A stretch of 64,000 nt of DNA from Mycolicibacterium frederiksbergense (lineage in GTDB: Bacteria; Actinomycetota; Actinomycetes; Mycobacteriales; Mycobacteriaceae). The position numbers were made by a program, and so were the translations under genes. Each line of letters opens with the position of its first letter. The stretch's first letter is position 1. The DNA is taken from contig NZ_CP038797.1 in assembly GCF_012223425.1 (NCBI RefSeq), positions 63,353 to 127,352 of the forward strand. The letters are read 5' to 3'. The notes under the pieces are model-generated. The model was given only the letters and a program-made list of their open reading frames with translations, did no database searches and was not told where the DNA came from. This document shows positions 58,583-64,000 of the stretch, piece after piece.

Positions 58583-58923
58583 GAGCCCAGAAGGGTGACG
58601 TAGTCGTGCGCGCCGAACTCCAGGTGATGTGTGTGCCCCAGGTCGTCGACCAGCACCAGCAGCGGCCGCCCGGCGACAGGCACACCCTGCCCGTCAGGGG
58701 TGACGCCGACAGCCGCTGTGGCCGCCAGACCGTCCACCGTGCCGGTGATCTCGCCGAACCGCACGCGCCGTCCGCGGTACGCCGCATCGGAGAGGTCACG
58801 CACCAGCACCCGCGCCTTGGAGACGGCGCCGGAACCCATCCTCATGGAGTCCCCCGCGCCGCCTGCGCTGGCACCCGGCACTGGATTCTCATGCGGTTGC
58901 ATGGGGTTTCGTCCTTCACTCAT
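58579..58923 (-). CDS. Unknown 114-aa protein between two membrane-related genes
   Basis: MSEGRNPMQPHENPVPGASAGGAGDSMRMGSGAVSKARVLVRDLSDAAYRGRRVRFGEITGTVDGLAATAAVGVTPDGQGVPVAGRPLLVLVDDLGHTHHLEFGAHDYVTLLGS. A beta-rich core (residues 40-110) after a disordered start. Four-base overlaps link it to the 72-aa membrane protein upstream and the lipoprotein downstream, so the three are co-translated. Confidence 0.7.
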   Translation of the reverse strand: MSEGRNPMQPHENPVPGASAGGAGDSMRMGSGAVSKARVLVRDLSDAAYRGRRVRFGEITGTVDGLAATAAVGVTPDGQGVPVAGRPLLVLVDDLGHTHHLEFGAHDYVTLLGS

Positions 58924-59138
58924 TGCAGGATCCTGAACGCGTCGAGGAAGGCCCATCCGCCGCCGGCGCCCGCACTGCCCGCCGCGGCCAACACGGCCGC
59001 AGTCCAGATCAGCCTCTGGACACGGCGCAGCAGCCGCAGCAGCGACAGCGCGCCAAGCACTCCCACCGCACCCAGCGCCACCATCAGCATCGGACTGGAC
59101 TCGATGCCTGCACCCTCCAGCAGATCGGTCATCGACAC
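58920..59138 (-). CDS. Small membrane protein (72 aa)
   Basis: MSMTDLLEGAGIESSPMLMVALGAVGVLGALSLLRLLRRVQRLIWTAAVLAAAGSAGAGGGWAFLDAFRILQ. Two hydrophobic helices (about 17-39 and 43-65) separated by a basic loop. First gene of the membrane-protein/lipoprotein operon; GGAGGAAAG lies before the start. Function unknown. Confidence 0.72.
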   Translation of the reverse strand: MSMTDLLEGAGIESSPMLMVALGAVGVLGALSLLRLLRRVQRLIWTAAVLAAAGSAGAGGGWAFLDAFRILQ

Positions 59139-59181
59139 GCTTTCCTCCTGAAATACGTTTTCGTGCAGGTTCTTTGGAGCG

Positions 59182-59448
59182 TCATGCAGGTGCGACAGGC
59201 AATACTGCGCCGGCCTTCAAGGCGGTGACAGCTTCACCGCCCTGGTTGCGCACCAGCAGTGCCGCCACCTCGAAACACTGCTTCGGCGTGGCCTCGCGCA
59301 TCGTGGCATCGGTCTGCTCGTCCGTACAGACCTCGATGATCTTGGCCGCGTGCTCCAGGCCGAGGGTGAAGCCCGCCAGAACCAGGTCTCGGGGCGTACC
59401 GGACAAACCGATGGCCTGCGCTACGGCATCTTCTGGAATCTCACTCAT
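59182..59448 (-). CDS. Unknown 88-aa protein
   Basis: MSEIPEDAVAQAIGLSGTPRDLVLAGFTLGLEHAAKIIEVCTDEQTDATMREATPKQCFEVAALLVRNQGGEAVTALKAGAVLPVAPA. Helical, acidic N-terminus, two cysteines. It begins two bases after the stop of the 250-aa gene. The longer open frame upstream is antiparallel shadow. No function assigned. Confidence 0.68.
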   Translation of the reverse strand: MSEIPEDAVAQAIGLSGTPRDLVLAGFTLGLEHAAKIIEVCTDEQTDATMREATPKQCFEVAALLVRNQGGEAVTALKAGAVLPVAPA

Positions 59449-59450
59449 CT

Positions 59451-60203
59451 TCAGCCCCCCTTCTGTTCGGTCGGTGTGAATTGTTCTTCCGCAACAGATG
59501 TGCGGTCTCGCACTGGCACCGCCGGGCAGGAGATTTCGTAGTGGGCGGCCAGTGTGGTCAGCACCGAGCACGGAGCGCTGACGGTGCACTCGGCAAGGAC
59601 GGTGCCCTCCCACTCACCGGCCCACACGCCGTCGGCGGCGACAGTGCAACCGGGGCAGATGATGCCCACTTCTGGACAGGTCGCCCCGTAGCCGTGGGCG
59701 TTGGCGATGCCGATCTCCGCGCATTCCTGGCACACCGCCACGGTGGGCAGGTGGCGGGTGGTGTGCCCGAGCAGCTGGGAGCGGTGGGAGGGACCGAGCC
59801 GATCCGCGCCCTGCCACAGCGCGGGATCGTGGGCGATCTTGTCCAGCAGCCGCTCGCCGAAGTCCTCGCCGAGACGGGCGGTGATCACCGCGGCGTCGAA
59901 GCCGTTGACGGTGGTGAACGCGGCGATCTCCTCGTCGACATCTCCGCGGTGCAGCGCCAGGATCCAGGCACAGTCTGGGCAGCGCGGCCCGTACTCCAGC
60001 GCCGCCTCCCGGCTGTAGGGGCCCCACGCGGGGGCAAGTTTGGCCACCCGCCGGCACAGGGCGCTCGCATGCGCCAGGCGCGGGTCCCCGCCGGCGAACT
60101 CGAGTGCGACACCGGCGGCCTCGCTGGTCACGATGTGGCGCTCACGCCCCGAGACTGCGAACACCAGCTCAGCGGCCGGCAACGAAACGTAATCAATACT
60201 CAT
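59451..60203 (-). CDS. Cys-rich protein of unknown function (250 aa)
   Basis: MSIDYVSLPAAELVFAVSGRERHIVTSEAAGVALEFAGGDPRLAHASALCRRVAKLAPAWGPYSREAALEYGPRCPDCAWILALHRG... Later CQECAEIGIANAHGYGATCPEVGIICPGC. Two Cys-x2-Cys pairs plus further cysteines suggest two zinc-binding sites. I recognise no named family. GAGAGG lies before the start, and motif copy k lies in the 94-bp gap upstream. Confidence 0.72.
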   Translation of the reverse strand: MSIDYVSLPAAELVFAVSGRERHIVTSEAAGVALEFAGGDPRLAHASALCRRVAKLAPAWGPYSREAALEYGPRCPDCAWILALHRGDVDEEIAAFTTVNGFDAAVITARLGEDFGERLLDKIAHDPALWQGADRLGPSHRSQLLGHTTRHLPTVAVCQECAEIGIANAHGYGATCPEVGIICPGCTVAADGVWAGEWEGTVLAECTVSAPCSVLTTLAAHYEISCPAVPVRDRTSVAEEQFTPTEQKGG

Positions 60204-60264
60204 TGAATTCCTCTCTTGTGAACCATGTTCGGCCCGCCGGCGGCCCGCGGGCGGGCGTGACGCG

Positions 60265-60288
60265 GGGACGTGTCATCACCGCTGGTCA
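60265..60288 (+). repeat. 24-bp intergenic GGGACRTG motif, copy k
   Basis: Plus strand GGGACGTGTCAT, four free bases, GCTGGTCA; the best match to the consensus. Opposite to the flanking minus-strand genes. Confidence 0.72.
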
Positions 60289-60297
60289 CCGAGGGGA

Positions 60298-60690
60298 TCA
60301 CATGCCAGCGCGTCCCTCCGTGGCTGCCACCACCTCCCGCGGGAACTCCCGCGGACCACTGGGCCCCGACAGCGGGCGACATCCCCGCCCCTTCCCGCTG
60401 CGCTGACACAGAAACCCTCCGGTGACCTCGGCCTCCCCGGTGCGGGTGAAGAACCGAACAGGGAACCCGGTGAGCCGCGACAACGCCTCCAGCTGCTCCC
60501 AACTCGGATACAACTGCCCGGCCTCCCATTGATCGACCGCGGGCTCCTGCACCCCGCATGCCTCGTCGACCTCGGGGCCGTAGAGCGCACGCATGTCCAA
60601 CGCCGCGGTGATCGCCCTGGGCGACACCAGACCCTCGCGCCACGCCTCGAACGGATCACCCTGACTATCCCAGTCCACCTCAGCGCTCAT
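60298..60690 (-). CDS. XRE-like helix-turn-helix protein (130 aa)
   Basis: MSAEVDWDSQGDPFEAWREGLVSPRAITAALDMRALYGPEVDEACGVQEPAVDQWEAGQLYPSWEQLEALSRLTGFPVRFFTR. The helices ALYGPEVDEACGVQEPAVDQWEAGQLYPSWEQLEALSRLTG give the Cro/C1-type HTH; the tail is basic with two cysteines (FLCQRSGKGRGCRPL). It overlaps the DUF4031 gene by 4 nt. Probably a local transcription regulator. Confidence 0.78.
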   Translation of the reverse strand: MSAEVDWDSQGDPFEAWREGLVSPRAITAALDMRALYGPEVDEACGVQEPAVDQWEAGQLYPSWEQLEALSRLTGFPVRFFTRTGEAEVTGGFLCQRSGKGRGCRPLSGPSGPREFPREVVAATEGRAGM

Positions 60691-61034
60691 GCCTGCTGCT
60701 CCACTTCCACCTCGGCGACCAGACCGGCCGCGTAGCGGGCGTTGATGATCGCGACCGCGTCACGCCAGCTCACCTCCACCGCCCCCAAGGAGACCGCCGC
60801 AGCGCGCTTGGACTCGGTGACGTCGTAGTGCCAGTTCTCCGCCGCCCGGCTCCCCGGGCGCGCCTTGAACGGCTTACCGACCTTCACCGGATCCTGAAAC
60901 CAGCTGCGCCGCAATCCCAGACGTGCCGCGAACGCGTGCAGCTCGTCCTGGGTGTCGGCGAACAGATGTGACCACGTAGTGGCGTGGCGCCCGACGCGCG
61001 CCGGGATCCGCGCGTTGTCGACATAGACGGTCAC
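60687..61034 (-). CDS. DUF4031-family protein (115 aa)
   Basis: MTVYVDNARIPARVGRHATTWSHLFADTQDELHAFAARLGLRRSWFQDPVKVGKPFKARPGSRAAENWHYDVTESKRAAAVSLGAVEVSWRDAV. It matches the DUF4031 pattern (MTVYVD...WSHL.ADT..ELH.FA..LGL...WFQ...HYDVT..KR..A...GA). The family is common in actinobacteria and their phages; its function is not established. Four-base overlaps with both neighbours. Confidence 0.85.
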   Translation of the reverse strand: MTVYVDNARIPARVGRHATTWSHLFADTQDELHAFAARLGLRRSWFQDPVKVGKPFKARPGSRAAENWHYDVTESKRAAAVSLGAVEVSWRDAVAIINARYAAGLVAEVEVEQQA

Positions 61035-62011
61035 GACGCCACCCCTGCCAACGCTGCCACCTGCGTGACAGGCCGCGTACCGCTGACCGCATCAACGCCA
61101 CCGAGGTCCTCCACGGCGGCGTCGATACCGGCGGCTCGCCGGATCGCCTCACCGACGAGCTGGGCGGCCTCCTGCGGGAGCATGTGTCCCGCCCCCGGGA
61201 TGTGCACGTGCTCCGCGCCCGGGATCGCCGCCGCCAGGTCCCGGGCGTGCACCGCCGGAGTCAACGGGTCAGCGCCACCGCTGAGCACCACCGTGCGCGC
61301 CCGGATGCTCGACAGCATCGGATATTGGTCGTAGTCCCGCAGCGCGGGCAGGAACCCGACCGCAGTGGCCACCGAGACAGCCGCCAGAGCGTCGGCGGCC
61401 ACCGCGGCCAGCGCCGCAGCCGACGCTCCACGCCGCCACCGGCTCAACGTCGCACACAGCGGAGCGGCCATCGCCCTGACTGCCTGCTCCGGCGCTACAC
61501 CGGCGACACCGACTAGCGCCGCGGTCGCCGGCGTTCCCAGTAGCCGACCCATTCCCCGCTGCCGCAGCTTGCCCGCCGCGGTGGCCACCAGCACCAGTCC
61601 CACCGGATCGACCGGCCGCCGGCCGGCATCCAACCCGAGATATCCCAGGGCGGTCATACCGCCCATGCTGTGCCCCACCAGCGTCACCGGGCCACTGACC
61701 TCGCACACCGCCAGGACCTGGGCGAGGTCCTCGGCTAGGCGCTCAATGCGGTAGGTGCTCATCGGCGCCTGACCCGACCGGCCGTGGCCGCGATGGTCGT
61801 AGCTCAGGATCCGCACCGCGGACCCGTACCGGCTCACCAGAGAGTCGACCTGGCGCGCCCAGCACACCTGCGACAGGCATAGCCCATGCAGGAATACCAC
61901 GGTGTGCGCAGCGCCCCGGCGACCCGTGTCACGCACGGCCAGCACCACACCATCGTCTGTCGTGACATGAATGTCGCGTCCCTGACGCGCCTTCACACAG
62001 CCACCGTTCAC
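61031..62011 (-). CDS. Alpha/beta hydrolase (326 aa)
   Basis: GTG 62011 follows a GGGAGGT site that overlaps the stop of the gene before it; an upstream ATG is weaker. The fold is clear: VVFLHGLCLSQVCW (oxyanion loop), YDHRGHGRSG, nucleophile elbow VGHSMGGMTALGYLG, TVVLSGGADPLTP (acid) and HIPGAGHMLPQE (His). The catalytic Ser-Asp-His triad is complete. Esterase or lipase activity on a small or lipid substrate is likely; the substrate is unknown. Confidence 0.9.
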   Translation of the reverse strand: MNGGCVKARQGRDIHVTTDDGVVLAVRDTGRRGAAHTVVFLHGLCLSQVCWARQVDSLVSRYGSAVRILSYDHRGHGRSGQAPMSTYRIERLAEDLAQVLAVCEVSGPVTLVGHSMGGMTALGYLGLDAGRRPVDPVGLVLVATAAGKLRQRGMGRLLGTPATAALVGVAGVAPEQAVRAMAAPLCATLSRWRRGASAAALAAVAADALAAVSVATAVGFLPALRDYDQYPMLSSIRARTVVLSGGADPLTPAVHARDLAAAIPGAEHVHIPGAGHMLPQEAAQLVGEAIRRAAGIDAAVEDLGGVDAVSGTRPVTQVAALAGVAS

Positions 62012-62024
62012 GGCCCGCACCTCC

Positions 62025-62927
62025 CTACACCAGCGCCTCGACGCGCGTTGCAGCGCTTCTGCTTTCATCGCCCACACCACCCGCGGCCTGCACCCCTGCC
62101 AGCGCAGCAGACAGGTCGGCGATGGCTTTGCTCGCGGCCGCGACCGGGTTGGCGTAGCCCACAGTGATGCGGTGCGCGACCCGCGCCACGCTCCCATGCG
62201 CGCTCACCAGCGCGGCGATCTCACCCAAGGCCTGCAGGCCGATCGCTCCGGAGCGAGGCGGTTTGTCCGCTGAGTTCCAGTCGATCGGCGCGCCCAGCAC
62301 CTGCTTGAGCAATGCCAGGCGTTGCTGCAGCTCCGATACATCCGGCAGCTCGGCGATCCGCCGCGCCAACGCCGCATCGGCTTCGGCGTTGGCCTTCACA
62401 GTTGCGGCGGCCAGGGCGGCCTTGTCACCGGCGTTCAGCGCTTCGGCCCTCAGCGTGTCGTAGCGGGCGAACACCGAGCGCACCACTTCCCAGGACGGGT
62501 CGTGATCGACCTTGGGCACCGCTGGGCGGTGGATGGTCATCCGGGTCACCGACCGACCGGGCGACATCAGTCCCCAGCCCTCGGGTAGCTCACCATCGCG
62601 CACGATCGACGGGTCGGACACGACCAACCACCACTGATGGCACTGATCGGCCCACGTGTCGGCCTTGCCGGTCTTTCGGCCCAGTTCAGCGACCCAGTCC
62701 GAGCGCGACACCTTGATCTCGTGGCCGATCAGCTGGCGCCCGCTGGTGGTGGTGAACCCGACGTACACCGCGTCGCAACGCCGCCCGGCCCCGTAGCCGC
62801 CGTTCATCCCCACCTCGGGGACGAAGATCCCGCCCGGAAGGCGCCGTGACGGCTCGATGTAGTGGCGCCGCAGTCTGCCCAGCAGAGCGGCCGCCGTCAT
62901 CGGCGCTGTCTCACGGTTGGGGGCCAT
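62025..62927 (-). CDS. PD-(D/E)xK nuclease-like protein (300 aa)
   Basis: MAPNRETAPMTAAALLGRLRRHYIEPSRRLPGGIFVPEVGMNGGYGAGRRCDAVYVGFTTTSGRQLIGHEIKVSRSDWVAEL. The core Asp in CDAVYVGF and GHEIKVSRSDW (E-x-K) fit the PD-(D/E)xK fold seen in MmcB-type and phage nucleases. The C-terminal half is a long helical region (NAEADAALARRIAELPDVSELQQRLALLKQVLG). It may act in DNA repair or recombination. Confidence 0.7.
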   Translation of the reverse strand: MAPNRETAPMTAAALLGRLRRHYIEPSRRLPGGIFVPEVGMNGGYGAGRRCDAVYVGFTTTSGRQLIGHEIKVSRSDWVAELGRKTGKADTWADQCHQWWLVVSDPSIVRDGELPEGWGLMSPGRSVTRMTIHRPAVPKVDHDPSWEVVRSVFARYDTLRAEALNAGDKAALAAATVKANAEADAALARRIAELPDVSELQQRLALLKQVLGAPIDWNSADKPPRSGAIGLQALGEIAALVSAHGSVARVAHRITVGYANPVAAASKAIADLSAALAGVQAAGGVGDESRSAATRVEALV

Positions 62928-62934
62928 CGCAGCG

Positions 62935-63312
62935 CTACTTCACATCGGTCACGTCGATGGGGAGCCAATTGCGCGACGACACAGCCCATTTCCCGTCTCG
63001 GACCAGCTCGGCGAGTTCTTGGCACTGCTCGTCGGTGTCCACGTCCCAGCCCTGCCCTATCGTGTTGACCGGCCCACGAACGCCCGCCCGCCAATCCAGG
63101 ACCGTGTACTCCCACGCACCCCGCCGGCGAAACGGCGCCTGCCGCGTCAGCACCGCGACGTCGCCCACGCGGCCACGCACCGTCCACCACCGCCGCTCCG
63201 CGTCGAGCTTGACGCGCTGACCGACGGCCATGGCCACCGGCGTCATCGGCTCAGGCTGGTCGTACTGCCGCAGCTTCGACCGCTCGGCATTGGTGATCAT
63301 CTGCGTCGTCAT
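62935..63312 (-). CDS. Unknown 125-aa protein (small beta-rich domain)
   Basis: MTTQMITNAERSKLRQYDQPEPMTPVAMAVGQRVKLDAERRWWTVRGRVGDVAVLTRQAPFRRRGAWEYTVLDWRAGVRGPVNTIGQGWDV... The central part (GQRVKLDAERRWWTVRGRVGDVAVLTR) is an SH3-like beta-barrel pattern common in phage and plasmid proteins. It overlaps the DUF5131 gene by 4 nt. GGAAAC-N13-GGTACT lies 42 nt upstream, within the end of that gene. Confidence 0.7.
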   Translation of the reverse strand: MTTQMITNAERSKLRQYDQPEPMTPVAMAVGQRVKLDAERRWWTVRGRVGDVAVLTRQAPFRRRGAWEYTVLDWRAGVRGPVNTIGQGWDVDTDEQCQELAELVRDGKWAVSSRNWLPIDVTDVK

Positions 63313-64000
63313 CTCGGCTCCTCCTGCACGGTGACTGCATCTCCTACCGGTGAAGTACCGCCACGGGTGGCTGTTTCCGTCACCTCGTCCGGGTACTGAT
63401 CCCAGGTCCGCCCGTCAAGCACCCGGCCGGCGCGCTGCTTGCCCACCCGAACCGCGATGGTGTCGCGGTCGAGCAGCACGGTGTTGGTGGTGCGCTCCCC
63501 CGGCGACAGCAGCCGCATCTGCGCACCGCGCAAGGTTGAACTGCCCGGCGCAGGGACGCGGACCGCCGGCGACCTGCGCCCGCCGCCTGGACTGTCGTAG
63601 GCACGTCCGAACGCGAACTCCGCGTCATCGACGATGGGGACCGGCAGATACTCACCGAACTGCTTGAAGAAGAACGCGATCTCACCTGTGAGGCACTCAT
63701 CGCGCACGCTGCGCGCCCAGTCCGGATGCATGGGCCGCGCGCCGGGCCCGGATTCGCCCCCGACGATGACCCAGTGCAGGACTTCGCGCACGTTGAGCCG
63801 CTTGCCGTCCCACGCGGGATGATCCTCTGGCGGAGTCCATTTGCGCAGCGCCAGGCTCAGCTTGACCAGCTCAAGCAAGGGCTCCAACGAGAGGTAGCGG
63901 ACGGCGGCCGGGGTGTCCAACAGGGCGGGGATGCGTCGGTCGGCCCAATACTGGCTTTCCACACTGACGCCGAGCCACACGTTGGGCAGGAACCGCCGGC
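63309..64000 (-). CDS. DUF5131 (phage Gp37/Gp68-like) protein, 5' part outside the window
   Basis: The frame is open to the window edge (RFLPNVWLGVSVESQYWADRRIPALLDTPAAVRYLSLEPLLE...; HWVIVGGESGPGARPMHPDWARSVRDECLTGEIAFFFKQFGEYLPVP). LPNVWLGVSVE, LSLEPLL and VIVGGESGPGARP are the family signature. The family is common in phages and plasmids and resembles radical-SAM proteins; its reaction is not known. The last residues are encoded by the promoter-like element for the next gene. Confidence 0.88.
   Translation of the reverse strand, partial: RRFLPNVWLGVSVESQYWADRRIPALLDTPAAVRYLSLEPLLELVKLSLALRKWTPPEDHPAWDGKRLNVREVLHWVIVGGESGPGARPMHPDWARSVRDECLTGEIAFFFKQFGEYLPVPIVDDAEFAFGRAYDSPGGGRRSPAVRVPAPGSSTLRGAQMRLLSPGERTTNTVLLDRDTIAVRVGKQRAGRVLDGRTWDQYPDEVTETATRGGTSPVGDAVTVQEEPR
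63354..63378 (-). promoter_or_regulatory. GGAAAC-N13-GGTACT promoter-like element 3
   Basis: Minus strand GGAAAC (63378-63373), 13 nt, GGTACT (63359-63354), 42 nt before the 125-aa gene and inside the end of the DUF5131 gene. Confidence 0.48.

Noticed and set aside
60265..60299. Motif copy k as another copy of the leader RNA because of GCTGGTCACCGA
   Set aside because: The match to the leader at 15062-15072 is short; the flanking hairpins and ribosome binding site are absent, and the site fits the 24-bp motif instead.
1..64000. CRISPR arrays, rRNA or tRNA genes, relaxase and type IV secretion genes
   Set aside because: No regular repeat-spacer pattern, no RNA gene signature and no relaxase or VirB4/VirD4-like motif was seen in the window.

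Overview
The window looks like part of a large conjugative plasmid, probably linear, from a mycobacterium. The DNA is uniformly GC-rich. The centre of the window is a complete type VII secretion (ESX) locus with PE, PPE and two Esx substrates, a chaperone (EspG) and mycosin, which is the hallmark of ESX-bearing mycobacterial plasmids. Around it are plasmid genes: ParA plus a ribbon-helix-helix partner, a replicative DnaB helicase with an intein, WhiB proteins, a ParB-fold protein, and a pair resembling the Tap/Tpg telomere proteins of linear actinobacterial replicons. No rRNA, tRNA or CRISPR array was seen, and no relaxase or type IV coupling or channel genes lie in this window.

Layout. 1-4.9 kb: four short minus-strand transcription units (unknown genes, and a MoxR ATPase with a VWA/metallopeptidase partner). 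5.0-10.1 kb: an AAA ATPase gene broken inside its P-loop by a Tn554-like three-gene element. 10.1-14.8 kb: small genes, then the Tap/Tpg-like pair. 15-20.9 kb: a giant methylase-helicase (DarB-like) and one further gene on the plus strand. 20.8-24.6 kb: small genes, including a winged-helix gene split by an IS630-family element. 24.7-27.1 kb: dnaB with a class 3 intein. 27.2-29.8 kb: a tightly overlapping operon from a WhiB protein to a ParB-like protein. 30-34 kb: a membrane protein, a tandem EspR-like regulator and the partition genes. 34.1-52.3 kb: the ESX locus, transcribed eccA-eccB-eccC-pe-ppe-esx-esx-espG-espI-eccD-mycP-eccE. 52.4-56.4 kb: a WhiB-like protein and an ADP-ribosyltransferase that share an N-terminal zinc-ribbon domain. 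56.5-64 kb: small accessory genes (lipoprotein, alpha/beta hydrolase, PD-(D/E)xK-like protein, DUF4031, DUF5131).

The most unusual signals are regulatory. Six promoters match the mycobacterial RecA/LexA-independent DNA-damage (PafBC-type) consensus TTGTCRGTG-N8-TANNNT. Five of them are followed by a conserved two-hairpin 5' leader in which the ribosome binding site lies in the second hairpin. They drive the unknown operons of the first 5 kb, the MoxR/VWA pair, a small operon at 11.6 kb and the giant methylase-helicase. This suggests a plasmid regulon switched on by DNA damage or by entry as single-stranded DNA. Separately, a 24-bp motif starting GGGACRTG occurs eleven times, with exact spacing, only between genes. 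A third promoter-like class (GGAAAC-N13-GGTACT) precedes three genes, one of them the ADP-ribosyltransferase gene.

All functional calls come from reading motifs by eye; no database search was possible.
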